In this document: one piece after another, positions 43,391 to 52,178 of the stretch | How the letters are laid out: every line of letters begins with the position of its first letter | How positions within the stretch are numbered: the first letter of the stretch is position 1 | Assembly (NCBI GenBank): GCA_019636195.1 | Contig: JAHBYA010000016.1 | Location: 1-64,000, forward strand | Length of the DNA stretch: 64,000 nt | Direction of reading: 5' to 3' | Source: Planctomycetota bacterium | GTDB lineage: Bacteria > Planctomycetota > UBA8742 > UBA2392 | Program-made: the position numbers and the translations under genes | Notes under the pieces: model-generated | Databases searched by the model: none | Told to the model about the DNA's origin: nothing | What the model saw: the letters and a program-made list of their open reading frames with translations, nothing else

Positions 43391-44110
43391 ATGAAGTACG
43401 CAATCCTTGGCCTGCTGTTTCTTGCCGGCTGTACAGCCACGTCTTCAGGAAGCAGCAGCAGCAAGCCCAGCGCAAGCAAGCCATCTGTTCGCGGTCCCAG
43501 CGCAGGGGCTTCGGCCGGTACCAGCGGCGCGTCTGCGTCTGCCAACAAACCTTCCGCGAGCAAGCCCTCGGTGCGCAAGCCGAACTATCCTGTGTACAAG
43601 CCGCCGGTGATTCGCAGCGACATCGGCAACACCAAGGTGACCATCGACCCCAAGTGCGACGACGTGTGGGTGCAGAACACGCTGGGGCCGTTCTTCGTCG
43701 AAAGCAGCAGTGGCGGCGTGAAGCTGAAAAGCGGGACCAGGCGTGAAGACTTTTCCGGCGCCGTGATCGACGCCGGCCTGAGCGCAAAGATCGACAACGA
43801 CGGCGTGCACGTCGCGCAGCCCAACGCCAAGGTGCACAACGACCACATCGGGGCGGGCCTGCGCAACGGCCATTTTGACGTGATCTGGAAGGGCGCCACA
43901 TTCGAGCGCGGGCTGTCCGACCTGAACGACATTGCCGGCGTCCGCCTTGACGCCAGCGCCGACGAGTCAGGCTTCAAGGCTTCCGCCGTACCGAAGATCC
44001 ACCTGAAACTGGTGGACGTGAGCGCTGACTACGCCGTGCACCGCTTTGCGGCCCACGCCGGCTTGACCGTGTACGTGGAAGCGAGCAACAAGTTCGTGCT
44101 GGCGCCGTAA
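43391..44110 (+). CDS. Hypothetical lipoprotein with Ser/Lys-Pro repeats
   Basis: 239 residues with aggaga before the ATG. Signal sequence and lipobox L-A-G-C (residue 15). After it comes a repetitive linker, with the unit NKPSASKPSVRKP and related copies (SKPSVRGPS), suggesting an elongated tether. The C-terminal 160 residues look beta-rich (VWVQNTLGPFFVESSSGG and so on) with no family match. Likely surface or periplasmic. Confidence 0.7.
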   Translation: MKYAILGLLFLAGCTATSSGSSSSKPSASKPSVRGPSAGASAGTSGASASANKPSASKPSVRKPNYPVYKPPVIRSDIGNTKVTIDPKCDDVWVQNTLGPFFVESSSGGVKLKSGTRREDFSGAVIDAGLSAKIDNDGVHVAQPNAKVHNDHIGAGLRNGHFDVIWKGATFERGLSDLNDIAGVRLDASADESGFKASAVPKIHLKLVDVSADYAVHRFAAHAGLTVYVEASNKFVLAP

Positions 44111-44159
44111 ACAGCGTCCACTCAATCGTTCATTTTCCGTACGCTTGTACCCGTGTTGG

Positions 44160-44180
44160 CCCGGCAACTTCGTTGCCGGG
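44160..44180. repeat. Palindrome related to the GCCCGGCAC family
   Basis: CCCGGCAAC and GTTGCCGGG, 9 bp, around TTC. It resembles the dispersed palindromes at 19342 and 50104. It lies between two lipoprotein genes and could terminate transcription of the first. Confidence 0.55.
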
Positions 44181-44292
44181 ATGAATCCACAACTGCAATA
44201 TCAATAAATAGTTACGCCGACGTGCTTGCCGCAGACCCCAGTCTGGCACGCATTCGGCACATGTCGGTTCACCCAGAACCCCGGAGTGAACC

Positions 44293-45666
44293 ATGAAGAC
44301 CTTCGCACAAGTTCTGACACTGTCGTGTCTGCTTGGATTGATCCTTTCCGGTTGCGGCAACAGCGGCAGCAGCGGCAACTCGCTGGCTGGCACAGGCGGC
44401 GCCGGCGGCACGACTCCGCCGCCGGGCGGCAACACTCCGCCGACCATCACTTCTACGGCACCGACCAGCGGCACGGTGGGCACGGCCTACGCTTATCAAG
44501 CCACCGCCACAGACGCGCAAGGCGACCCCATTGCGTGGACGCTGCCGACCGCGCCTGCGGGCATGACGGTCAGCGCCACGGGCCTCGTGAACTGGACGCC
44601 GAGCACGGCGGGCAGCTTCAACGTAACCCTGCGCGCAAGCGACGGCCAGGCCAACGCGCAGCAGAACTGGACAATCGTCGTGGCCAGCGCCTCCGGCGGC
44701 GGCGGCTTGCCGGCCAGCGTGACGCTGACACAGGTCGGGCAGGTTCCTAATGGCATGCTGGTGTTGAGCGACATGCAGGAGTTCGATGGCAAGCTCTACA
44801 TTGCCGCCGCGCAGGTGCCGCTGGGCAGCCCCTTCGGCGCCGGGATTTACTACTACAACGGCAGCACAGTTCAGACCGCGCACTACGACAGCGGCAGCCA
44901 GGGCTACCTGCGCACCAAGGTTTACAACAACAAACTGTATGTGCCCGATGGCGACCCCAACGGCCTGACGCCCGGCTACGTCTATGTCTTCAGCCCGGGC
45001 AGCACCACGCCGCAGCAGACCAGCGTCACCGGTGCGGTCCACAACTTCGACGTGACCGAGTTCGGCGGACAGTTGTACGTCAGCGGCAGCAACAACAGCG
45101 GCCAAAGCACGCTGCATCGCTTCAACTCCAGTACCAGCGTTTGGGACCAGGTCAGCACCGGCGCCTACGGCCGCCTGAAGTACCTGGCGACCTTCGACAA
45201 CCAGATCTGGTCCAGCAAGCAGGTGCAGAGCGGCGTTGATGGCGTGTGGGTAGGCAGCAACATGACCCAGCAGGGCTTTGTCTTCGGCAGCGGCGGCGGC
45301 AACTTGATCCCGTGCCTTGAGCAGATCGACAACCGCCTCTACATGGTGGTGTGGGGCAGCAGCGGCCTCACCAACATCATCGTAAATCCCGGCTTGACCA
45401 CCACCGCGATCACGGGCGTCACCGGCATCATGTGGGACATCATCAAGCACACCGACGGCAACTACTACATGGTCAGCTGGGACGGCACCAACGACAAGAT
45501 TTACGGCAGCACCGACGGCATCGCGTTTACCCAGCTTTACAGCGCGCCGGGCAGCGTCTTCGGCCAGCCGGGCAGCAACGCCGACGGGCGCCCCAGCATC
45601 GCCAGCTACAACGGCAAGGTGTATGTCGGCAGCAGCACCAACGGCCGCGTCTATCGCCTGGACTGA
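44293..45666 (+). CDS. Lipoprotein with Ig-like domain and repeat region
   Basis: 457 residues. The signal sequence ends in LILSGC (lipobox). Residues about 50-135 form an Ig-like/He_PIG domain, with TATDAQGDPIAWTLPTAPAG and NVTLRASDGQANAQQNW. The rest (residues 150-457) has repeated aromatic and Gly/Ser blocks (FDGKLYIAAAQVP, VYNNKLYVPDGDPNG, NGKVYVGSSTNGRVYRLD) resembling a Kelch or beta-propeller fold. Likely displayed on the outer membrane, with substrate- or surface-binding function. Confidence 0.8.
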   Translation: MKTFAQVLTLSCLLGLILSGCGNSGSSGNSLAGTGGAGGTTPPPGGNTPPTITSTAPTSGTVGTAYAYQATATDAQGDPIAWTLPTAPAGMTVSATGLVNWTPSTAGSFNVTLRASDGQANAQQNWTIVVASASGGGGLPASVTLTQVGQVPNGMLVLSDMQEFDGKLYIAAAQVPLGSPFGAGIYYYNGSTVQTAHYDSGSQGYLRTKVYNNKLYVPDGDPNGLTPGYVYVFSPGSTTPQQTSVTGAVHNFDVTEFGGQLYVSGSNNSGQSTLHRFNSSTSVWDQVSTGAYGRLKYLATFDNQIWSSKQVQSGVDGVWVGSNMTQQGFVFGSGGGNLIPCLEQIDNRLYMVVWGSSGLTNIIVNPGLTTTAITGVTGIMWDIIKHTDGNYYMVSWDGTNDKIYGSTDGIAFTQLYSAPGSVFGQPGSNADGRPSIASYNGKVYVGSSTNGRVYRLD

Positions 45667-45692
45667 ACGGAAGAGGACTCTGGGCAACAGGG

Positions 45693-45712
45693 CCCCGTGC
45701 TGACGCACGGGG
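45693..45712 (+). terminator. Terminator after the Ig-like lipoprotein
   Basis: CCCCGTGC and GCACGGGG, 8 bp, around TGAC. TTCTTGCTTT follows. It also lies within range of the end of the convergent Fur-family gene. Confidence 0.7.
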
Positions 45713-45735
45713 TTCTTGCTTTGCGGCGGAAGGCC

Positions 45736-46164
45736 TTACAGTTTCGCGCCGACAAACTGGATGCGCACTTCCCCCACCTTCGCGCCCTTCATGGGCTTGC
45801 CGGTGGCGGGATCGATCGGCTTGAGCAGCTTCAGCAGCGCAGGGTCAACATGCACGTCGTAAATGCGGCCGCTTTCAGTGCAAACAAAGTGCTGGTGCGG
45901 CTCAAGGGTCGCGTCAAAGCGGCGCAAGCCGTCGCTGCTGGTAAGCGAAGTGATCACGCCGGCGGCGGCAAGCTTGTCCAGGTTCTGGTAAACCGTGGCG
46001 CGGCCGATGCGCCGGCCCCGCGTGCCAAGCCGCGCCGCAAGCTCATCGGCGGTGGGATGGTCGCGTGTAGCCTCAAGCGATTCCAGAATGGCAACCCGCG
46101 CCGCCGTTGGCCGAAGCCCGGCGTCAGCGATCTTGCGTGCGGCGCTGTCATTTCGTGAAGCCAT
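45736..46164 (-). CDS. Fur-family transcriptional regulator
   Basis: 142 residues from the ATG at 46164. A longer reading to 46221 is less likely. The winged-helix half has AGLRPTAARVAILESLEATR and ADELAARLG, RIGRATVYQNLDKLAAAGVI; the dimer half has LEPHQHFVCTESGRIYDVHV. The usual second Cys of the structural zinc pair is replaced (CTES), so the zinc site is incomplete. It could sense peroxide or metal; PerR-type is possible. It is divergent from the Sec thioredoxin-like gene at 46285, 120 bases apart, so regulation of that gene is plausible but not shown. Confidence 0.88.
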   Translation of the reverse strand: MASRNDSAARKIADAGLRPTAARVAILESLEATRDHPTADELAARLGTRGRRIGRATVYQNLDKLAAAGVITSLTSSDGLRRFDATLEPHQHFVCTESGRIYDVHVDPALLKLLKPIDPATGKPMKGAKVGEVRIQFVGAKL

Positions 46165-46284
46165 CACAAACAGCATAACAGTGTGAGCCATGCACAGCCA
46201 TCCCGCGAAGTCACGCCACAATTGCCTTCCCTGCCATGGCTTCCTACCGTATCAGGGCTGGGTCGATTGCTAACGGAGATGAAT

Positions 46285-47301
46285 ATGCGTGCCTTGCTAT
46301 TGCCGGCTTTGATGCTGGCTTGTTTGCCCCTTGCCGCCGAGGTCAACGTTGGCGACGACGTTGCCGAGTTTTCGCCGCGCAACTGGATTAACCCACCCGC
46401 CTTCAACTCGTTTGAAGAGCTGCGTGGCGACGTCATCATGATCAAGGCCTGGGGCAAGAACTGAGGCCCGTGCATCCGGCAGTTGCCGGCGATGAACGAG
46501 TACCACGAGAAACCGGGCCTTCACATCGTCACGCTGTACGCGCAAGTCCACAAGCTGGAAGAAATCGAAGAGCTGGTAACGAAGCACGAAATCAAGTACC
46601 CCATCGCCCTGGACAGCTTCTGGGAGGCCGGCTACGAGGCGCCCGGCTTGCCCAAAATGTGGATCATCGGCGCCGACGGCAAAGTCAAATTCGCCGGCAT
46701 GGCGGGCTACTCCAAAGTGCTTGAAGAAGAGCTGGCCAAGGTCAAGTACCCCGGCTTGGGCAAGGACAAGGTGCATTCGACCCTTGAGCCCGCCGCCAAG
46801 CTGTTCAGTGAAGGCAAGTACAAGCAGGCCCACGACGCTGCCGAAAAGGTGTTCGACGACACTGACGACAGCGCCGCCGAAGACGACGCCGACTACATCA
46901 TGAAGCGCATCGAGGAGAAACTGCGCAATCTCAAGATGCACGCGGAAACCTTTGAGGCTGAGCGCAGGTACGACCGCGCCATCAAGTGCTGGGAGGCCTT
47001 GCTGCCGTTCAAGGGCCTCGACGACGCCGAGGAAGCACCCGAGCGCCTGAAGAAGCTCAAGGACAGCAAAGACGTCGCCAAAGAGATCGCGGCACGCCGC
47101 GCCCTGCTGGCGGAGATGCTGTTGCTTGACCTTGAATTCGCCAAGATCGACGCCGGCGACGAGGCACAACTCAAGAAGTTCCGTGAGACGTGCCTGGCCG
47201 CGTACAAGAAGTTCGCCGATGCCAACAAGGGCACAGCCGCCGCCGACCGCGCCAACGAGCTGATCACGATTTTCAAAGAGCTGCTCGGCATCAAAGAGTA
47301 G
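46285..47301 (+). CDS. Exported thioredoxin-like selenoprotein (U-G-P-C)
   Basis: 338 residues when TGA at 46462-46464 is Sec60. ATG at 46285 follows ggag. A signal peptide (LLLPALMLACLPLAA) is followed by VNVGDDVAEFSPRNW, a TlpA/AhpC-like start, then IKAWGKN-U-GPC-IRQLPAMNEY. The U-G-P-C motif occupies the place of the CxxC in TlpA-like thioredoxin proteins. The fold continues with IVTLYAQVHKLEEI, PIALDSFWEAGYEAPGLPKM and WIIGADGKVKFAG. A long helical C-terminal domain from about residue 175 has no match. The paralogue at 47397 has Cys-Thr-Thr-Ser at this place. Without Sec decoding it would be called as a 93-residue fragment plus a 272-residue gene from 46483. Confidence 0.9.
46476..46489 (+). 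promoter_or_regulatory. Putative SECIS hairpin for Sec60
   Basis: CCGGC and GCCGG form a 5-bp stem around AGTT. The loop starts 16 nt after the TGA, and its second base is G. This fits the consensus for bacterial SECIS: a small loop with G in its first two positions at 16-37 nt. Confidence 0.7.
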
Positions 47302-47318
47302 GCACCCGCAATCCCGAC

Positions 47319-47341
47319 AACCCGGCGATTCCCGCCGGGTT
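47319..47341 (+). terminator. Rho-independent terminator
   Basis: AACCCGGCG pairs with CGCCGGGTT around ATTCC, followed by GTTTCATTT. Located 17 bases past the selenoprotein stop. Confidence 0.8.
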
Positions 47342-47396
47342 GTTTCATTTAAAGCCGTATGAAACTACCGTGGGCCCGGGCTATACGGAGCAAACC

Positions 47397-48434
47397 ATGA
47401 CTCGACTGCTGCTGATCGCGCTGCTGTGCGCGCCGTTGTGCGCACAAGTGAAAGTGGGCGACAAAGCCCCCGACATCGCGCCGCTTAACTGGATCAACAC
47501 GCCGGTCTTCCAGTCCTTCGACGAACTGGAAGGCGACGTGGTTTTCCTGAAAGCCTGGGGCATCAACTGCACGACAAGCATGAAAGAACTGGCCGACGTC
47601 AATAAACTCGCGGAAACCCCGGGCTTGCACGTCGTCACGTTCTATGCGCAAGCCCACAAACTTGAGCAGATCGAAGAAGTGGTAAGGGCCAACAACATCC
47701 GGTACCCGATTTCGCTGGACGAAAGGGCATGGGTCGCGGGCTATGAGTCGCCTGAACTGCCGCGCGTCTGGATCATCGGCACAGACGGCAAGATCAAGTT
47801 CGCGGGCAGCGAAGGCTACGCGGACGTGCTGAAAACCGAGCTGGCAAAGGTCAAGTATCCGGGCCTGGGCAAGAACGACATTGCCAAAAACCTGCACCCC
47901 GCCGCCAAGCTGTTCGTTGAGGGCAAGTACAAAGAAGCCTACGCCGCCGCCGAGAATGTCTTCGACGACACCGACGACGAAACCGAAGAAAACGACGCCG
48001 ACCACATCATGAAGCGCATTGACGGCATTATGAACACCCTGTCCGTCCGCGCAGAAACCGCCGAGGCCAGCCGCAACTATGAGCTGGCAATCCGCTGCTG
48101 GACCGAGCTTGCCCGCTTCAAGGGCCTCGACACAGCCGCTGAGGCGCCGCAGCGACTGAAGAAACTGACCGACAGCGCCGAGGTCAAGAAAGGGCTTGCC
48201 GCGCGCCGCGCGCTAACTTCGCTGATGTTGGCGCTGGACGTTGAGTTCCAGGCCATCGATGACAGCGAACCGGCCGCAGTGAAGACTTTCCGTGAGAAGT
48301 GCCTGGCTGCCTACGTTGACTTTGCCGCCAAAAACAAGGGCACTGCCGCCGCCGACCAGGCCGGCGACCTTGCCAAGGCGTTCCGGGGCCTGCTCGGCCT
48401 GCCCGAACCCGAGGAAACCAAGCCCAAGGACTAG
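47397..48434 (+). CDS. Cys paralogue of the thioredoxin-like selenoprotein
   Basis: 345 residues from ATG at 47397 (acggag upstream). It matches the preceding selenoprotein throughout: VGDKAPDIAPLNW, FLKAWGIN-CTTS-MKEL, HVVTFYAQAHKLEQIEEV, YPISLDERAWVAGYESPELP and the helical domain with KYKEAYAAAENVFDDTDD. The active-site U-x-x-C is replaced by C-x-x-S, so only one redox residue remains, at the Sec position. The pair came from a tandem duplication. Its signal peptide (LLLIALLCAPLCAQ) predicts export. Confidence 0.88.
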   Translation: MTRLLLIALLCAPLCAQVKVGDKAPDIAPLNWINTPVFQSFDELEGDVVFLKAWGINCTTSMKELADVNKLAETPGLHVVTFYAQAHKLEQIEEVVRANNIRYPISLDERAWVAGYESPELPRVWIIGTDGKIKFAGSEGYADVLKTELAKVKYPGLGKNDIAKNLHPAAKLFVEGKYKEAYAAAENVFDDTDDETEENDADHIMKRIDGIMNTLSVRAETAEASRNYELAIRCWTELARFKGLDTAAEAPQRLKKLTDSAEVKKGLAARRALTSLMLALDVEFQAIDDSEPAAVKTFREKCLAAYVDFAAKNKGTAAADQAGDLAKAFRGLLGLPEPEETKPKD

Positions 48435-48579
48435 GCTGTAAAGGCCTCTGCGCAAAGAGGATGCGACACGATCGCGAAGGGAACCAACTGCCCGCCTGCG
48501 GGGTCTCTGTAACTGTATTGGCAATGCTGCCACTAAAAGGGACCGCGAAGGCGGTTTTCTACTCATTCAGGAGAAGCGA

Positions 48580-50028
48580 ATGTTCTGGACACGTTGGCTG
48601 GTCGCGGGCGCCGCGGCCATGGCGATCGGCACACTTTCACTGGCCCAGGAAAAGCCCGGCACACGGGCCGAGGGCAAGACTGCCGAAGGAAAAACAGACG
48701 GCAAGACTGATGAAAAGAAGACCGAGGCCGGCGAAAGCGCTCCTGCCTTTGACGTGAACAAGCCCGCGCCCGGCAAGCTAACGGTGGTCAAGAAGACTGA
48801 CCTCAAGCTCACCGACGAAGCGCGCAAGAAAGACGTCGAGTACGTTGCCGTCTTCCCGAAAGAAGAGGGCAAGTACCCTGTCATCCTGTACAGCATCGGC
48901 CAGGGCGCCGACGCCAAGACCACGCTGGCCACGCCGGAGTTTCTGGCAAGCCACGGCTACGTTGTGATCTCGGCTGTGCATGTTGCTCCGCAACAGGGCC
49001 GCGGATTTGACGTGGACAGCCTGTTTGACCAATGGGACGCGAACAAGGACGGCAAGCTCAGCAAGGAAGAACTGCCGGAACAGATGCGCGAATTCTTTGA
49101 CACCGTCGATACGGACAGCGACGGCTTTGTCAGCAAGGACGAGTTGCGCGCCGCCATGGGCAGCATGCCCGGCGGCGGCGGTCGCGGCGGCCAGCAGCCC
49201 CCGCGGCGCGAAGAGCGCCGCCCGCCCGAAGGCGAAGATGAATTCAGCACCGGCCACAACGGCGGCGTCATCCTGCTGGAAGACCCGGCCCAGCCGCAAC
49301 CGGAACAACCGCGCGGCGGCCAGGGTCGCGGGCAGGGCCGTCAGGGTCGGCAGCAAGGTCGCGGCGGATTCGGCAACGACCCGGGCGCCATTGTTGATCG
49401 CACCAAGGACCTGCTGCTGGTGATTGACCAGATCAGCAAGGTCGCCGAGCTGAAGGACAAGGTTGACCTCGAGAATATCGCGGTAGTCGGCCACGGCGCG
49501 GGCGCCGCCACAGCGCTGCTGCTGGCAGGTGCGACCTACGACCAGGGCGAAGAAAAGGGCAAGTCGGCGGCTGACAAGCGCATCAAGGCCGTCGTGCAGT
49601 ACGGCCCCGCCCAGAGCAGCCGCTTTGGCTTCACCGATGAGTCGTTCAAGAAGATCGCTACGCCGATGCTGGCAGTCAGCGGCGCGACGCAGATGGCGAT
49701 GGGCGGCCGCGGCGGCCAAGCCCCGGACCCGGAACTGCGAAAGGCCAGCTTCAAGAACGCACCCGAAGGCGGCAAGTACTTCGTAAACATTGAGGGCGCA
49801 AGTGACTTCGACCTGCCGGGCGCGGCGCAGATGCGCGCCATGGGCGGCCGCGGCGGCCAGGGCAGCGAAACACCGCAGCGCAACGAGACCGCGGCGCACT
49901 GGACCCACGCGGTCACACTGCAGTTCCTGAATGCAACGCTCAAGGCCGACGAAGGCGCCAAGGCCTGGCTGGCCGGCGACAGCCTTGAAAAGGGCACCGA
50001 AGGCAAGGCCAAGATCGAACGCAAGTAG
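48580..50028 (+). CDS. Exported alpha/beta-hydrolase-like protein with EF-hands
   Basis: 482 residues. Signal peptide (AGAAAMAIGTLSLAQ), a Lys/Glu/Thr-rich linker, then a hydrolase-like start (YVAVFPKEEGKYPVILYSIG and ASHGYVVISAVHV). Two EF-hand loops are inserted: D153-A-N-K-D157-G...E164 and D177-T-D-S-D181-G...E188. A Gly/Arg/Gln-rich stretch (residues 200-275) follows. The expected nucleophile elbow is GHGAG at residues 304-308, with Gly instead of Ser. This suggests loss of hydrolase activity or use as a calcium-dependent binding protein. Family relation to BTA-hydrolase/chlorophyllase-like dienelactone enzymes is inferred. Confidence 0.8.
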   Translation: MFWTRWLVAGAAAMAIGTLSLAQEKPGTRAEGKTAEGKTDGKTDEKKTEAGESAPAFDVNKPAPGKLTVVKKTDLKLTDEARKKDVEYVAVFPKEEGKYPVILYSIGQGADAKTTLATPEFLASHGYVVISAVHVAPQQGRGFDVDSLFDQWDANKDGKLSKEELPEQMREFFDTVDTDSDGFVSKDELRAAMGSMPGGGGRGGQQPPRREERRPPEGEDEFSTGHNGGVILLEDPAQPQPEQPRGGQGRGQGRQGRQQGRGGFGNDPGAIVDRTKDLLLVIDQISKVAELKDKVDLENIAVVGHGAGAATALLLAGATYDQGEEKGKSAADKRIKAVVQYGPAQSSRFGFTDESFKKIATPMLAVSGATQMAMGGRGGQAPDPELRKASFKNAPEGGKYFVNIEGASDFDLPGAAQMRAMGGRGGQGSETPQRNETAAHWTHAVTLQFLNATLKADEGAKAWLAGDSLEKGTEGKAKIERK

Positions 50029-50052
50029 CGCAATACCGGCTTGAGGCAGCAT

Positions 50053-50080
50053 AAAGCCCCGGACGCAAGTCCGGGGCTTT
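50053..50080 (+). terminator. Rho-independent terminator
   Basis: AAAGCCCCGGAC and GTCCGGGGCTTT form a 12-bp perfect stem around GCAA, with T-rich ends. It follows the EF-hand gene by 24 bases. Confidence 0.88.
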
Positions 50081-50099
50081 CTTGCACCTGAGGCAGTCT

Positions 50100-50134
50100 G
50101 CGGGCCCGGCACTGGTGTGCCGGGCTGTAAGCGC
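50100..50134. repeat. Dispersed GCCCGGCAC palindrome, copy 2
   Basis: GCCCGGCAC (50104-50112) pairs with GTGCCGGGC (50117-50125). Same left flank GCGG and right flank TGTAAGCGC as at 19338. Only the loop differs (TGGT here, TTGC there). Confidence 0.65.
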
Positions 50135-50138
50135 ACAG

Positions 50139-51635
50139 CTATTCCATGTTCTCGTACATCGCGCCCAGCATGTCGCAATACAGTATGCCGCGGTCGATGT
50201 CTTCCTTGGCCAGCAGGCTGCTCTGGTGCAGGCCTTCAAGCACAAACTCCATGGCCGCGTGCAGCTCGGGGCCTTTGACGTTCTCCATGTATTGACGGGT
50301 CAAGTCCTCGAGACCCGGCACGGAGTCCAGCGCCTTCCCGTAGTCCTTGTCGGTCATTTCGTCCGTCAGCTCAAGGCGCCTGCCCTTGGCAAACCAGTCG
50401 ATCACAGGCTTGTACGGGCCTTCCTCGCGCTGGGGCACGCTTTCGCGGCCCTGCTTGCGGCCGGGGCGCTGGCGCACGGCGTACACGCCGGGAAACAGCC
50501 TCTCAAACACTTCGCGCACCGCGCCGCCGATGATGCCGGTGGCAACCTTGTGCGCGCCCTCCTGCTCGCCTTCATAGACCAGCTCAAGCTTGCCCGACAT
50601 GGCGGGGATTGCCGCCGCAAGGTCAACCGTGCGCAGCCAGGTGCTGTCTTGACCTGTCAACAGGCAACGGCGCTCGGCGTTGCTGAGCACACTTTCAAGG
50701 GCTGCGATGGTCATGCGCGCGCTTACGCCGCTGGCTTGATCGACAAACTCGGATTTGCGGGCGGCAAACCCGATCTGCTCAATGGCTTCGCGCAGAAAGG
50801 GTGGCACATGAATCTTGGGTGACTTGGGCCGGTCGGTCCAGGCCTCCTGGTCTGTGATCGCGCGGCTGTCGTCAATGCTGTTGGGGTAGTGCGTGATGAC
50901 CTGTGACTCGATGCGGTCTTTCAGCGGAGTGATAATGCTGCCGCGGTTGGTGTAGTCTTCGGGGTTGGCGGAAAAGCACAGCATCAGGTCAAGCGGTATA
51001 CGCACAGGAAAGCCGCGAATCTGGATGTCGGCTTCCTCCAGGATGTTCAGCAGGCCCACCTGGATGCGCGGTTGCAGGTCCGGCAGCTCGTTGATCGCGA
51101 AAATGCCGCGGTTGGTGCGCGGGATGATTCCGAAGTGGATGACCTCTTCGTCGGCGAACGTCAGCCTTTGCGTTGCCGCCTTGATGGGGTCCACGTCGCC
51201 GATCAAGTCCGCGATGCTCACGTCGGGCGTGGCCAGCTTTTCGGCGTAGCGCTGCTCACGGTGCAGCCATTCTATCTCGACGTCGTCGCCGTGCTGCGCG
51301 ACCAGCATGCGCGCGCGCTTACTAAGCGGCTTGTACGGGTCGTCGTTGATTTCGCTGCCCTTGATGACGGGCATGTGCTCGTCAAGCAGGTTGACCAGTG
51401 CACGCAAAATACGCGTCTTGGCTTGCCCGCGCAGTCCCAGCAAAATCAGGTTGTGCCGGGCCAGGATCGCGTTCACGACCTGCGGGATCACGGTCTGATC
51501 GTAGCCGACAATGCCGGGAAACAACTTCTCGCGCCGCGCCATCGCGGCCAGCAGGTTTTCACGCAGTTCGTCTTTGACGCCGCGCGACTTCCAGCCTGAA
51601 GCCTTCAGCGCGCCTATGCTTTTCGGTAGCGACAT
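50139..51635 (-). CDS. MoxR/Mg-chelatase-type AAA ATPase
   Basis: 498 residues. Walker A is GLRGQAKT, Walker B reads GIFAINELPDLQPRIQVGLL with the extra Glu/Leu insertion of the MoxR and BchI branch, and the sensor segment is LMLCFSANPEDYTNRG. The BchI-like arrangement, about residues 50-300, is followed by a helical tail of 200 residues. Such ATPases act as chaperones with VWA-type partners or in metal insertion, but no VWA gene adjoins it here. Start ATG at 51635. Confidence 0.9.
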   Translation of the reverse strand: MSLPKSIGALKASGWKSRGVKDELRENLLAAMARREKLFPGIVGYDQTVIPQVVNAILARHNLILLGLRGQAKTRILRALVNLLDEHMPVIKGSEINDDPYKPLSKRARMLVAQHGDDVEIEWLHREQRYAEKLATPDVSIADLIGDVDPIKAATQRLTFADEEVIHFGIIPRTNRGIFAINELPDLQPRIQVGLLNILEEADIQIRGFPVRIPLDLMLCFSANPEDYTNRGSIITPLKDRIESQVITHYPNSIDDSRAITDQEAWTDRPKSPKIHVPPFLREAIEQIGFAARKSEFVDQASGVSARMTIAALESVLSNAERRCLLTGQDSTWLRTVDLAAAIPAMSGKLELVYEGEQEGAHKVATGIIGGAVREVFERLFPGVYAVRQRPGRKQGRESVPQREEGPYKPVIDWFAKGRRLELTDEMTDKDYGKALDSVPGLEDLTRQYMENVKGPELHAAMEFVLEGLHQSSLLAKEDIDRGILYCDMLGAMYENME

Positions 51636-51651
51636 GGCGCGATCATAACAA

Positions 51652-51678
51652 GCCGGCTGGGCGTTTGACCCAGCCGGC
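51652..51678 (-). terminator. Terminator after the Cys-rich gene
   Basis: GCCGGCTGGG and CCCAGCCGGC form a 10-bp stem with a CGTTTGA loop. It lies 14 bases past the stop of the Cys-rich gene on the minus strand. Confidence 0.7.
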
Positions 51679-51692
51679 CTGTGACCCGGGTA

Positions 51693-52178
51693 CTACTTGC
51701 AGCCCTGGCAGCCCCAGCAGGTGCCGGCGCCTTTACAGCCTTCGCAGCCTTCGCAGTACTTTGCGCCCTTGCAGCCTTCGCAGTCTTCGCAGTAGTCGCA
51801 GCCGGCGCAGCCCTCGCACTCTTCGCAGTAGTCGCAACCCTTGCAGCCGATGCAGATCTTGACCACGGTGCCGTCGGCAAGCTTTTCTTCTTCGACGCGC
51901 TCGCAGCCCTTGCATCCCACGCAGTTCTTGCAGCGCTTAGAGCCCTTACAGCCGACACACTTCTTGCACTTGTCGCAGCCCTTGCAGCCGACGCACTTGG
52001 CACACTTGTCGCAGCCCTTGCAGTCGATACATCGCTCGCACTTGTCGCAGCCCTTGCAGTCCTCGCACTTCTCGACTTTGTCGGGGGCCTTTTCCTGGGC
52101 CGTGATCGCCGACGGCGCGCCCAGCCCCATGCCGCCAACCAGGAACGCAAACAGCACCAACAGAATCATGGCTTTCAT
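51693..52178 (-). CDS. Exported protein with (xxC)n Cys repeats
   Basis: 161 residues with a clear signal peptide (ILLVLFAFLVGGMGLGAPSA). The mature region carries 34 Cys in about 125 residues, nearly all at every third position, as in CEDCKGCDKCERCIDCKGC. A short Cys-free insert (ERVEEEKLADGTVVK) divides two arrays. Neighbouring residues are mainly Lys, Asp, Gly and Glu. There is no His, so c-type heme attachment is unlikely. A metal-binding or disulfide-ladder role is possible; I recognise no family. Not TGA-interrupted. Confidence 0.8.
   Translation of the reverse strand: MKAMILLVLFAFLVGGMGLGAPSAITAQEKAPDKVEKCEDCKGCDKCERCIDCKGCDKCAKCVGCKGCDKCKKCVGCKGSKRCKNCVGCKGCERVEEEKLADGTVVKICIGCKGCDYCEECEGCAGCDYCEDCEGCKGAKYCEGCEGCKGAGTCWGCQGCK

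Noticed and set aside
44269..45708. 479-residue antisense gene
   Set aside because: It is the shadow of the Ig-like lipoprotein, which has a signal, lipobox and domain motifs.
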